Shown in pieces: positions 36,584 to 44,755 of a DNA stretch of 64,000 nt. This DNA comes from Yersinia thracica (lineage in GTDB: Bacteria > Pseudomonadota > Gammaproteobacteria > Enterobacterales > Enterobacteriaceae), in assembly GCF_902170565.1 (NCBI RefSeq), contig NZ_CABHXX010000030.1, forward strand, positions 1 to 64,000, given 5' to 3'. Positions within the stretch are counted from its first letter, which is position 1. Every line of letters begins with the position of its first letter. The position numbers and the translations under genes were made by a program. The notes beneath the pieces are model-generated. The model was not told the DNA's origin. It saw nothing but the letters and a program-made list of their open reading frames with translations, and did no database searches.

Positions 36584-37621
36584 ATGCCCTGGTTACAACG
36601 CTTACGAATAGATAAGTTTTTATTGGTATTGATACTGGTCGTTATCATTGCTTCAATCTTCCCCTGTGAGGGCGAAGTTAAGGTGTGGTTCGAGCACTTG
36701 ACGACGGCGGCTATCGCATTATTGTTCTTTATGCACGGGGCCAAACTTTCCCGCGCCGCGATAGTTTCCGGCATGGGGCATTGGAAGCTGCACTTGGTGG
36801 TGTTCCTCAGTACCTTTGCTCTGTTCCCGTTACTGGGATTAGGCATGAATGTATTGGTTCCGGGGGTGTTAACGCCAACATTGTATCTGGGTTTCCTTTA
36901 TCTGTGTGCATTGCCAGCAACAGTTCAATCTGCCATCGCCTATACCTCGGTGGCGGGCGGGAATGTGGCGGCCGCCATATGTAGCGCATCGGCCTCCAGT
37001 ATCCTCGGTGTTTTTTTATCACCGATTTTGGTGGGCATGCTGATGCAAACACAGGGGGGCGATTCTGATACCTTGCATGCTATCGGTTCTATCGTCATGC
37101 AATTGATGGTGCCATTTATTGTCGGTCATTTATCCCGTCCACTGATTGCCAAATGGGTTGAACGTTATAAAAAGCTGGTTAATATCACTGACCGGTCATC
37201 AATTCTATTAGTGGTTTATGTGGCCTTCAGTGAGGCGGTGGTGGAGGGGATTTGGCACCAAATCGACGGCTGGTCTTTGTTGGCAATATTAGTTTGTTCA
37301 ATGGTGTTGCTGATATTCGTATTGGTTATCAATACGCTAGCCGCGCGTTGGCTGGGTTTTAACACCGCCGATGAGATTACCATTGTGTTCTGTGGCTCGA
37401 AGAAAAGCCTGGCAAATGGGATCCCGATGGCTAATGTGTTGTTTCCTGCCTCGGTAGTGGGGGTGATGGTATTGCCGCTGATGATATTCCATCAGGTTCA
37501 ATTGATGGTTTGTGCGGTATTGGCACAACATTACGCCAAACGGGTTGCTAAAGAAAATGCGGCCAAAGAGCTGGCAAGCACCCAACCGCTTTTGGCTGAG
37601 AATACTGAAACTAAGTCATAG
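36584..37621 (+). CDS. Bile acid:sodium symporter family protein (YfeH/SLC10A7-like)
   Basis: A 345-residue membrane protein with about ten hydrophobic segments. LFFMHGAKLSR, LPATVQSAIAYTSVAGGNVAAAICSASAS and FCGSKKSLANGIPMANVLF are typical of the YfeH/SLC10A7 branch of the sodium:bile acid symporters. The substrate is unknown. The ATG at 36584 is chosen over a TTG at 36566 because a GAAGGA site suits it and the hydrophobic core begins soon after. A strong terminator follows. Confidence 0.85.
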   Translation: MPWLQRLRIDKFLLVLILVVIIASIFPCEGEVKVWFEHLTTAAIALLFFMHGAKLSRAAIVSGMGHWKLHLVVFLSTFALFPLLGLGMNVLVPGVLTPTLYLGFLYLCALPATVQSAIAYTSVAGGNVAAAICSASASSILGVFLSPILVGMLMQTQGGDSDTLHAIGSIVMQLMVPFIVGHLSRPLIAKWVERYKKLVNITDRSSILLVVYVAFSEAVVEGIWHQIDGWSLLAILVCSMVLLIFVLVINTLAARWLGFNTADEITIVFCGSKKSLANGIPMANVLFPASVVGVMVLPLMIFHQVQLMVCAVLAQHYAKRVAKENAAKELASTQPLLAENTETKS

Positions 37622-37633
37622 CGCATTATCAAT

Positions 37634-37673
37634 AAAAAAACGCCCGTATTTCATTGAAACACGGGCGTTTTTT
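37634..37673. terminator. Bidirectional terminator between SBF symporter gene and add
   Basis: AAAAAACGCCCGT and ACGGGCGTTTTTT form a 13-bp stem around ATTTCATTGAAAC-type loop sequence, with A and T tracts on either side, so it can act on both converging genes. Confidence 0.93.
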
Positions 37674-37693
37674 GTTAGCCTTCTTTCAGTCAC

Positions 37694-38692
37694 TTAAGCG
37701 CGGATTTTATCGCGCAGCGCCTGTTTTTCTTGTTCGCTAATAAAGGCCATTGTCAGCCCATTTTCCTGAGCCTGACGAATTTCTTGCGGTGTCAGGCCCG
37801 CAGCTGGCGCGGCAACATGATATTCATTGGCAATTTCAATGCCTTGCACTGCAGGGTCATCGGTGTTTATTGATGCTAACACTCCATGGCGTAAGAAGAT
37901 GGCCAAGGGGTGAGCCGCCAGTGAGGCGACCGTGCTGGTCTGAATATTGGAAGTCAGACAGGACTCAATGCCAATGCTATGCTCAGCTAAATAATCCATC
38001 AGCTTAATATCTTCCACGGCCTTAACACCGTGACCGATACGTTCCGCGCCTAACTCGCGGATAGCTTGCCAGATACTTTCAGGGCCTGCGGCTTCACCGG
38101 CATGGACGGTAATCCGCAAACCAGCATCCCGCGCGCGGTTAAAATGACTGCGGAATAGGCCACCAGGGAAGCCCAGCTCATCACCCGCCAGATCCAGCGC
38201 AGTAATACCGTCACGATGCGCCAGTAAACCATCAAGTTCTTGTAAACAGGCTTGCTCACCAAAAGTGCGGCTAAGGATCCCGATAAGACGAATATCAATA
38301 TCAAAATCACGGCAACCAGATTGGATACCATCAATGACGGCTTCTACCACACCGGCGACGGGTAACTGGTGTTTCATTGCCATATAGAATGGAGAAAAAC
38401 GCAGTTCGGCATAATGTAAACCCGCATTGGCGGCATCTTCGACGTTTTCATATGCCACGCGGCGGCAAGCATCGAGGGAGCCTAACACCGCGACCCCCCA
38501 ATCCAGTTTTTGCAGAAAGCTGACCAAATCGGGTTCAGTTTGAGTGATTTGAACATGTGGGCGCAGGGTTTCTAATTCATCAGCGGGTAACGACAGATTA
38601 AACTGACGGCCCAAATCCAAAATAGTTTGCGCACGGATATTGCCGTCAAGGTGGCGATGAATGTCAGTCAAGGGTAGGCGGAGGTCAATCAT
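37694..38692 (-). CDS. add: Adenosine deaminase
   Basis: Deaminates adenosine and deoxyadenosine to inosine forms in purine salvage. The 332-residue enzyme has the zinc-binding HRHLDGN near the N terminus, [10 protein letters not shown] (active-site His/Glu), ERIGHGV and SINTDDPAV (metal-binding Asp). The ATG at 38692 ([17 protein letters not shown]) matches the E. coli start; the GTG at 38704 has no spaced ribosome site. Position next to ydgJ and malY agrees with E. coli. Confidence 0.96.
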   Translation of the reverse strand: MIDLRLPLTDIHRHLDGNIRAQTILDLGRQFNLSLPADELETLRPHVQITQTEPDLVSFLQKLDWGVAVLGSLDACRRVAYENVEDAANAGLHYAELRFSPFYMAMKHQLPVAGVVEAVIDGIQSGCRDFDIDIRLIGILSRTFGEQACLQELDGLLAHRDGITALDLAGDELGFPGGLFRSHFNRARDAGLRITVHAGEAAGPESIWQAIRELGAERIGHGVKAVEDIKLMDYLAEHSIGIESCLTSNIQTSTVASLAAHPLAIFLRHGVLASINTDDPAVQGIEIANEYHVAAPAAGLTPQEIRQAQENGLTMAFISEQEKQALRDKIRA

Positions 38693-38802
38693 AGGTGCAC
38701 TCACTCTTTTAAATGGATGTTGTCGGTAAAGTGCAGAACATTATAAAAACAAACCAGTGAAAATAGCCAACATGTTGCATAAAAAAGTGACTTAAATCTC
38801 AT

Positions 38803-38835
38803 TTCGGCACCTTTTAGAGATGAAAGGTGCCGAAA
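38803..38835 (-). terminator. Strong hairpin after the small overlapping gene pair
   Basis: TTCGGCACCTTT and AAAGGTGCCGAA pair in a stem of at least 12 bp with an 8-nt loop. It lies 7 nt after the stop of the 44-residue ORF and upstream of add, with AT-rich DNA beyond. Confidence 0.8.
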
Positions 38836-38841
38836 ATAGGA

Positions 38842-38976
38842 CTAACGCGATGGGAATACCGCTTTTACCACAGTTAATGTTCCATTTTTTTCAGCGGCAA
38901 CAAAGGCGGCTTTGGCTCGCTTCATTCCCTCTTTTTTACGCTGCAATATCATAGAATCGAGGTGTTTTGATGGCAT
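38842..38976 (-). CDS. Small basic protein of unknown function, overlaps upstream gene
   Basis: A 44-residue protein rich in Lys, Arg and Ala (MPSKHLDSMILQRKKEGMKR then AKAAFVAAEKNG). I do not recognise a family. The ATG at 38976 is preceded by GGAGG at 8 nt, an unusually strong ribosome site, and the frame overlaps the end of the 168-residue gene by 41 nt. Overlap and a shared terminator indicate one transcript. The small basic product plus larger partner recalls toxin-antitoxin layout, but nothing in the sequence proves that. Confidence 0.6.
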   Translation of the reverse strand: MPSKHLDSMILQRKKEGMKRAKAAFVAAEKNGTLTVVKAVFPSR

Positions 38977-39442
38977 ATCCTCTCCCTCCTTCGCCAATGT
39001 TCTTTTTGATTTCAACAGGAATGTTAAAATTCTGATGGCCAGATAAACGGTCATAGAGCAGTTTTAACCGAGTATTTACGGCTACTGATAAATAAAGTTT
39101 AGGTTTAAAGCTTTGATAATGATTCATGATTAATAGATTTAGAGCACAACCCAGCCGCATTAAACCTTTATAGTTGAGCCTGCTGTATTGGCTTGTCGGT
39201 AATTCAAAGAAGCGGTCATTATGAAAATTCTCCGCACGATCAAATTTCACTTCATAAGTATCAGCGGGGATGATAAACCCCACATCCTCGTTGGAGAAAT
39301 TTGAGGTTCCACCGCTCTCTAGCATGAGAACTTCAGAGAAGATCATAATAAAATCATGATCATCAATCGAAAAGTCCAGTCTATGGTAAGTGAAATCGCC
39401 ATAATTAGCCGTTATAAAATTCATGGTTGTTATTTTAGGCAC
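38936..39442 (-). CDS. Protein of unknown function, first of an overlapping pair
   Basis: A 168-residue soluble protein with no signal peptide, no membrane segment and no motif I recognise. It contains FTYHRLDFSIDDHDFIMIFSE and YKGLMRLGCALNLLIMNHYQ. The GTG at 39442 is chosen because AAGGA lies 4 nt upstream; a TTG at 39475 and ATG at 39424 are alternatives. It overlaps the 44-residue gene by 41 nt. Its lower GC than add and malY on either side suggests acquisition. It has no counterpart between add and malY in E. coli. Confidence 0.6.
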   Translation of the reverse strand: MPKITTMNFITANYGDFTYHRLDFSIDDHDFIMIFSEVLMLESGGTSNFSNEDVGFIIPADTYEVKFDRAENFHNDRFFELPTSQYSRLNYKGLMRLGCALNLLIMNHYQSFKPKLYLSVAVNTRLKLLYDRLSGHQNFNIPVEIKKNIGEGGRGYAIKTPRFYDIAA

Positions 39443-39548
39443 AAATCCTTGTTCCCTATAAATAAATGAATGCAATTACCTTAATGGGAAGCCACATTTT
39501 TATACTTATTTATCCGTTCAACAAGCCGTTATAACCGAGGTGAAAACG

Positions 39549-40727
39549 CTATTTCCCCTGCAAAAACTGGATGCCGCTAATCAATTTATCCATCCCAGCT
39601 TCAACTTTGCTGCGCGAGCAACCGACATTGAGACGTAGGAAGCCGCGGCCCTCTTCGCCGTAGGTGAAACCGGGCATAATGGCGACTTTCTCTTTTTCAA
39701 TCAGCACGTTCTGCAATTGATGATCGTCAAGATTTAAGGGGCGTAAATCTATCCAGGCTAAGTAAGTTGCCTGTGGTGGCTGCCAATTTAATGCCGGAAA
39801 TGCTTCATTTAACCGCAGCGCAACATAAGCCAAATTGGCTTGCAGATAACGGCGTAATTCATCCAACCAGGGTTCTGCCTGTCGGTAAGCCGCGATATGC
39901 GCGACGATCGCCAGTACCGCAGGAGAAGAGAGGCCATCGCGGCCTTTTAGCATTTGGTTGTAGCTATCGCGGGTTTCAGTATCACTGATAAAACCGTAAG
40001 CCCCGGTTAACGCGGGGATATTAAATGTCTTAGAGCCGGAGGTCAGTAAAGCCCACGGGGTTTGTCCCACCTGACTCCAGGGGGTATGTACTTGATTACC
40101 CCAAGTCATGTCCATGTGGATTTCATCACTGATAACGTTGACCTGATGGCGCTCACACAGCTCAGCCATGAGCGCAAGTTCTTGCGCTGTCCAGACTTTG
40201 CCGGTGGGATTATGCGGGCTGCACAGCAACAATATTTTAGTTTGCGGACGTGCCAGTAATGCTTCCAAATGCGCCATATCACATTGCCACTGATTATCAA
40301 TTTTTTGCAGCGGGCAATTGAGTAATTGGCGTTGATTGCCGAGGATCACTTTATAAAAAGCATCATAGGCCGGAGTGTGGGTGACGACAAAATCACCGGG
40401 CGCTGACCAGCAGCGAATCAACTGGGCCACCATATAGATAACTGACGGGCCATAGACCGCCATTGATGTATCAATCGAGCAATGAAAACGCTGCTGATAC
40501 CAATGACGAATTGCGCCGAGAAAGTCTTCATGTTGCCAGCGGCTATACCCCAGCACACCGTGCCCGATGCGCTGATTAAGTGCTTGTAAAATAACCGGCG
40601 CAGTGGGGAAGTCCATATCCGAGATAGTGAATGGCAGTAAGTCCGCAGCACCAAAACGGTCAGCAATATAGTCCCATTGGGTACACCAAGTGCCGTGACG
40701 GTCGACAGGTGTGGAGAAATCAAACAT
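39549..40727 (-). CDS. malY: MalY/PatB-type pyridoxal-phosphate C-S lyase
   Basis: A 392-residue aminotransferase-fold enzyme with cystathionine beta-lyase activity. In E. coli it also restrains the maltose activator MalT. LLTSGSKTFNIPALTGAYG contains the PLP lysine, and SPHNPTGKVW and RLNVGCSRSK are conserved. The start at 40727 (MFDFSTPVDRHGTWC) matches E. coli; the longer frame to 40859 is translated ERIC DNA and is rejected. It follows malX by 195 nt, with an ERIC in between. Confidence 0.95.
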   Translation of the reverse strand: MFDFSTPVDRHGTWCTQWDYIADRFGAADLLPFTISDMDFPTAPVILQALNQRIGHGVLGYSRWQHEDFLGAIRHWYQQRFHCSIDTSMAVYGPSVIYMVAQLIRCWSAPGDFVVTHTPAYDAFYKVILGNQRQLLNCPLQKIDNQWQCDMAHLEALLARPQTKILLLCSPHNPTGKVWTAQELALMAELCERHQVNVISDEIHMDMTWGNQVHTPWSQVGQTPWALLTSGSKTFNIPALTGAYGFISDTETRDSYNQMLKGRDGLSSPAVLAIVAHIAAYRQAEPWLDELRRYLQANLAYVALRLNEAFPALNWQPPQATYLAWIDLRPLNLDDHQLQNVLIEKEKVAIMPGFTYGEEGRGFLRLNVGCSRSKVEAGMDKLISGIQFLQGK

Positions 40728-40746
40728 CAGCATCTCGCTTATCAAA

Positions 40747-40873
40747 TATACCCTTCGCCCTTGACGCCGCAGGGGTGTTAGCTGCACTAACTCACCCGAA
40801 TCACTTACTCGTGTAAGCTCATCGGGATGAGTTTGCTGGCTGCCTACCTGCGACGCCAATGACTTTGGGTATA
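40747..40873. repeat. ERIC element between malX and malY
   Basis: A 127-bp element, the standard ERIC length, with terminal TATACCC/GGGTATA inverted repeats and the core CACTTACTCGTGTAAGCTCA. It lies within the malX-malY transcript 20 nt before the malY ATG, so its hairpin could affect malY translation or mRNA processing. Confidence 0.92.
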
Positions 40874-40922
40874 GTTTCTATGTAACTAGTATTGAGGCAA
40901 CGCTATTTAGCGAATTACCATC

Positions 40923-42533
40923 CTAAGATGTTGCGAATTGTTCATTGCCTATCAGTGAGTCTAATTCATCTTTCACTGATTGCACTTGTGGACCAATAAC
41001 AACTTGAAGATTGTGGTCATTGAGCTGAATCACACCAATAGCACGGTTAGCTTTCAGCGCCTCTTTATCTACCAAATTCATATCTTTAACTGACATTCGT
41101 AAGCGGGTGATGCAATTGTCCAGTGAGACAATATTATCAGCGCCACCCAGAGCGGCCAAAATAGCCGGGGAGTTATAGCCAGATTTCCCGGTGATTGCAC
41201 CACTGGCGGCTTTTTCTGCATTGCTGCTGGCGAGGGTCTCACTCTCACGGCCCGGTGTTTTGATATTGAAGTGCTGAATAGCAAAACGGAAAATGCAATA
41301 GTAAGCGACGAACCAAATCCCGGCGACCACGGGCACCCAATACCATTTGGTTGCTGTGCCGTGCAAGATGCCAAATACCACGAAATCAATGATATTACCG
41401 TCAGTATTCCCGATGGTCACACCCAACAACGCCATGACAGTAAAGCCCAGCCCGGTCAGGATGGCGTGGATCAGATACAAGAATGGGGCCACAAACAGGA
41501 ACAGGAATTCGATCGGTTCTGTGGTGCCGCCGATGACACAAGCCACTACACCTGAAATCAGCAAGCCTTTAATTTTATGACGGTTCTCAGGTTTGGCGCA
41601 ATGATACATCGCCAGTGCCGCGCCCGGCAGACCGCCCAGGAAGGCCGGCATTTTGCCTTGCGACAAGAAGCGCGTGGCACTTTCAGAGAAACCGGTGGTG
41701 GTAGGGCAAGATAACTGCGCCTGGAAGATGGTTAAAGCCCCACTGACACTATGACCACACACATCCATGGTGCCGCCTGCTTCAGTGAAGCGGATCAGTG
41801 CAACTAAGATATGGTGTAAGCCGAAAGGCAGTAATAAGCGCTCACCGCTGCCGAAGATCATTGGCCCGAACATGCCCGCGCCGTTAATCAATCGGCCCAA
41901 TCCATTAATACCTGCGGCGAACCAAGGCCAGATCAATGGGATCAACAAGCCGACTAACCCAAGCACCACAGTGGTGACAATCGGCACAAAACGAGTGCCA
42001 CCAAAGAAAGCTAATGCATCAGGTAAGCGAATGGTATTGAAGCGCTCATGCAGTAAGTAAACAATGATCCCCACGATCACCGCACCCAAAATGCCGGTGT
42101 CGATGGACTGAATACCTAAAATATTCTGGATGTTATGGGTTTTCAGTACCAACGGGTCAGTGGTGGGTAATACACCGCTGGTGGTGAGGTAAAAGTTGGT
42201 GGCCAGATTCAGGACAGCAAAGCCGACGAAACCAGAGAAAGCCGCCACACCTTTGTTTTCGCGCGCCATCCCCAATGGGATCGCGATGGCGAACATCACC
42301 GGCAAGAAGCTAAAGGCAAATGAACCGACCTTACTCATCCAAGTAAACAATAGCTGGAAAGCAGGGTGACCAATAAAGGGTAAGAGTGTGATGACATCTT
42401 TACTGCTAAGCGAACTACCGATACCCAGCATGATCCCGCAGAAGGAGAGCAAGGCGACCGGTAACATGAAGGTTTTCCCTAAACTCTGGAAAAACTCCCA
42501 CAGCGTAATTTTTTGTTTTTTTGCCGCTGACAT
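40923..42533 (-). CDS. malX: MalX-like PTS system IIBC component (glucose/maltose type)
   Basis: A 536-residue phosphotransferase permease. The membrane IIC domain (about 1-410) has around ten helices and GGTTEPIEFLFLFVAP, a conserved sugar-site loop. A linker leads to the IIB domain (about 455-530) with the phosphorylated cysteine in LDNCITRLRMSV. It takes up a sugar, probably glucose or a related compound, with phosphorylation. It is divergent from malI and has a MalI-type operator upstream, so MalI repression is expected. AGGAG precedes the ATG. Confidence 0.93.
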   Translation of the reverse strand: MSAAKKQKITLWEFFQSLGKTFMLPVALLSFCGIMLGIGSSLSSKDVITLLPFIGHPAFQLLFTWMSKVGSFAFSFLPVMFAIAIPLGMARENKGVAAFSGFVGFAVLNLATNFYLTTSGVLPTTDPLVLKTHNIQNILGIQSIDTGILGAVIVGIIVYLLHERFNTIRLPDALAFFGGTRFVPIVTTVVLGLVGLLIPLIWPWFAAGINGLGRLINGAGMFGPMIFGSGERLLLPFGLHHILVALIRFTEAGGTMDVCGHSVSGALTIFQAQLSCPTTTGFSESATRFLSQGKMPAFLGGLPGAALAMYHCAKPENRHKIKGLLISGVVACVIGGTTEPIEFLFLFVAPFLYLIHAILTGLGFTVMALLGVTIGNTDGNIIDFVVFGILHGTATKWYWVPVVAGIWFVAYYCIFRFAIQHFNIKTPGRESETLASSNAEKAASGAITGKSGYNSPAILAALGGADNIVSLDNCITRLRMSVKDMNLVDKEALKANRAIGVIQLNDHNLQVVIGPQVQSVKDELDSLIGNEQFATS

Positions 42534-42584
42534 AGTGGCTCCTGTACTGATACACCTGATGTTAAAAAACGCCGTTTACACCAT

Positions 42585-42633
42585 ATTGATAGATAACGAT
42601 ATTGATAGATAACGATTGATTGATGGATAACGG
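42585..42633. repeat. Tandem repeat in the malX leader
   Basis: ATTGATAGATAACGAT occurs twice in perfect tandem (42585-42600, 42601-42616) and is followed by a degenerate copy, TGATTGATGGATAACGG (42617-42633). It lies between the MalI operator and the malX start. Confidence 0.8.
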
Positions 42634-42668
42634 CGACTATTTCGTCTCCCTGTCTGGAGGTAAAATAA

Positions 42669-42683
42669 GATAAAACGTTTAAC
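42669..42683. promoter_or_regulatory. MalI operator, malX side
   Basis: GATAAAACGTTTAAC closely resembles the E. coli MalI site (GATAAAACGTTTTATC type) and the LacI-family pattern AAACGTTT. It lies 136 nt upstream of the malX ATG. Confidence 0.8.
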
Positions 42684-42728
42684 CCAGATAATATGAGTGA
42701 TATGTCACAATTACTGATCCTATTTTTG

Positions 42729-42874
42729 TATACCCTCACATTTGAAGCCGCAGGGTTGTTAGCTGCGCACATTCACCCGAATCACTTACAAGGTGTAAGC
42801 TCATCGGGATTAATGAGCCTCTTTGAGACTCACTTGCTGGCCGCCGACCTGCAACTCCAAATTCTTTGGGCATG
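42729..42874. repeat. ERIC element in the malX-malI divergent promoter region
   Basis: About 146 bp with TATACCC at one end, CACTTACAAGGTGTAAGCTC core and CTGCAACTCCAAATTCTTTG at the other end. An extra GCCTCTTTGAGACTC-like segment makes it longer than 127 bp. It separates the two MalI operators. Confidence 0.9.
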
Positions 42875-42890
42875 TCAGGGGGGATCATCA

Positions 42891-42905
42891 GATTAAACGT
42901 TTAAC
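42891..42905. promoter_or_regulatory. MalI operator, malI side
   Basis: GATTAAACGTTTAAC is nearly identical to the site at 42669-42683 and contains the palindrome TTAAACGTTTAA. It ends 21 nt before the malI ATG, where binding would block malI expression (autoregulation). Confidence 0.78.
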
Positions 42906-42926
42906 TTGGCTTGTTTATCCGCAGTT

Positions 42927-43958
42927 ATGACAACAAAAAAAATAACCATCATCGATGTGGCTAAATTGGCGGGTGTGTCCGTGGCGACCGTCTCATTAGC
43001 TATCAGTGGCAAAGGACGTATCTCCCCGGCAACTGCTGACCGGGTCAATCAGGCAATTGAACAATTAGGCTATGTGCGTAACCGTCAGGCGGCACAATTA
43101 CGCGGCGGGGCGTCCGGCGTGATTGGCTTGATTGTGCGCGATATCAGTGATCCCTTTTATGCAGAAATGACTGCCGGGCTCAGTGAGGCAATTGAGGCGG
43201 AAGGCAAGCTGTTGTTCCTGACGCAAAGTGGCCGCGAAGGAAAGGGATTATCGCGGTGTTTTGATACGCTGATTGATCAAGGCGTCGATGGCTTGGTGCT
43301 GGGCGGTGGTGCTAAACGTGAGATGGGGCTGCAAGAAAAGGCCGCAGAGCATGATATTCCGCTGATTTGTGCTGCTCGTTCAAATGTGTTGGATGGGGTG
43401 GATGTGGTCCGGCCCGATAATATGCAAGCGGCAAAAATGGCAACCGAATTCCTTATTGGCCGTGGTCATCGGCAAATTGCCTATCTTGGCGGGCATTCGC
43501 ACTCATTAACCCGGGCCGAGCGGCTAGGGGGCTTTTGTGCCACGCTAGTGCAATATGGGCTACCCTTTCGTTCGGAATGGGTGGTTGAATGTGATGGTCA
43601 GCAGCAGGCAGCGGCGGATGCTGCCGAAAGGTTATTACGTCATCACCCCAATGTCAGTGCCATAGTTTGCCATCAAGCATCCGTCGCGCTCGGGGCATAC
43701 TTTGGTATTTTGCGCACCGGCCGGACGATTGGCAGCGCGGGAGTAGATGCTTATCTCGATCAGCAAGTTGCATTAATTGGTTTTGGTGATGTCCCAGAAG
43801 CTGAACTCACTGAACCGCCACTCACCTTTATCACCAGCTCTGCTCGAGAAATTGGCTACAGTGCTGGGCAGAGATTACTTCAGCGTATCGCAGGTGTCGA
43901 TTTGCAGCTACAAAGCGTTATATTACCGCCGGTGTTGATCCGTCGCGGCTCAGCCTGA
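42927..43958 (+). CDS. malI: MalI, LacI-family repressor of malXY
   Basis: A 343-residue LacI/GalR repressor. The N-terminal HTH and hinge show TIIDVAKLAGVSVATVSLAI then GYVRNRQAAQLRGG, followed by a periplasmic-binding-protein-like effector domain (about 60-340). Divergence from malX and the two TTAAACGTTTAA-type sites support MalI rather than another family member. The ATG at 42927 gives the E. coli length; a TTG at 42906 overlaps the operator. Confidence 0.93.
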   Translation: MTTKKITIIDVAKLAGVSVATVSLAISGKGRISPATADRVNQAIEQLGYVRNRQAAQLRGGASGVIGLIVRDISDPFYAEMTAGLSEAIEAEGKLLFLTQSGREGKGLSRCFDTLIDQGVDGLVLGGGAKREMGLQEKAAEHDIPLICAARSNVLDGVDVVRPDNMQAAKMATEFLIGRGHRQIAYLGGHSHSLTRAERLGGFCATLVQYGLPFRSEWVVECDGQQQAAADAAERLLRHHPNVSAIVCHQASVALGAYFGILRTGRTIGSAGVDAYLDQQVALIGFGDVPEAELTEPPLTFITSSAREIGYSAGQRLLQRIAGVDLQLQSVILPPVLIRRGSA

Positions 43959-44660
43959 TCACGGCTGATCGCTCTCGCTGTTTGCTAATGTCAGCGCCTC
44001 AACATCACCCGCGGTGATCAAATGGAGGTGGCGGCTAATTTTTGCTATTGGCCAATCCCACCAGGCAATGGCCTCCAGCTTGCGGGTTACTTCGGGTGAG
44101 AAGCGGTTTTTAATCAGTGTTGCAGGATTTCCGCCCACCACGCTATAAGCTGGGACATCGCGAGTGACCACTGAACGCGAGGAAATAATGGCTCCGTTGC
44201 CAATAGTGACACCCGGCATAATCAGTACCTCATAGCCGATCCAGACATCATTTCCGACATGAGTATCGCCCTTATAAGGCAGCTCATCCATTGACGGTGT
44301 GACTCTTTCCCAGCCATTGCCAAAAATATTAAATGGATAAGTCGAAAATCCTGAAATCTTATGGTTGGCACCATTCATAATAAATTTAACCCCATGCGCC
44401 AATGCGCAGAATTTACCGATAATCAACTTATCGCCGATAAAGGGGTAGTGATAGAGCACGTTGCGCTCAAAGTTCTCAGAGTCTTGCGGATCGTCGTAAT
44501 AGGTATAATCACCAATAATAATGTTTGGGTTCTGGGTGGTATTTTTGATAAAGCACACTTGGGGAAACCCTGCCATCGGGTGCTTACAGTGGGGATCTGG
44601 CCCTAACTTTGTTTTTTCTTCGATAATTGTTTTTTCATCGATAATCGTCTTATCTTCCAT
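43959..44660 (-). CDS. vat(F): Vat(F)-like streptogramin A O-acetyltransferase
   Basis: A 233-residue hexapeptide-repeat (left-handed beta-helix) acyltransferase of the xenobiotic group. It has NPNIIIGDYTYYDDPQ, LIIGKFCALAHGVKFIMNGANH with the catalytic His, HVGNDVWIGYEVLIMPGVTI and VVGGNPATLIKNRF. Vat(F) is the chromosomal enzyme described in Y. enterocolitica, which acetylates and inactivates streptogramin A drugs. The N terminus carries a short KTIIDEKTIIEEKT repeat. The ATG at 44660 has AGAGG 8 nt upstream. It is convergent with malI with no gap. Species-level identity to Vat(F) is from memory. Confidence 0.82.
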   Translation of the reverse strand: MEDKTIIDEKTIIEEKTKLGPDPHCKHPMAGFPQVCFIKNTTQNPNIIIGDYTYYDDPQDSENFERNVLYHYPFIGDKLIIGKFCALAHGVKFIMNGANHKISGFSTYPFNIFGNGWERVTPSMDELPYKGDTHVGNDVWIGYEVLIMPGVTIGNGAIISSRSVVTRDVPAYSVVGGNPATLIKNRFSPEVTRKLEAIAWWDWPIAKISRHLHLITAGDVEALTLANSESDQP

Positions 44661-44679
44661 TATCCAGACCTCTTTAGAT

Positions 44680-44704
44680 AAAAACGGAGCCATTAGGCCC
44701 CGTT
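44680..44704 (-). terminator. Terminator downstream of ydgA
   Basis: On the minus strand, AACGGGGCC and GGCTCCGTT pair around TAAT and are followed by TTTAT. It lies between the ydgA stop and the acetyltransferase start. Confidence 0.75.
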
Positions 44705-44755
44705 CGCTATTTCAAGTTTATGACTGAATGCTATTACTGATAGCTGTTCAGCAAC

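Noticed and set aside
40728-40859. A 44-residue N-terminal extension of MalY
   Set aside because: This part is translated ERIC DNA and has no counterpart in other MalY proteins; the start at 40727 matches the family.
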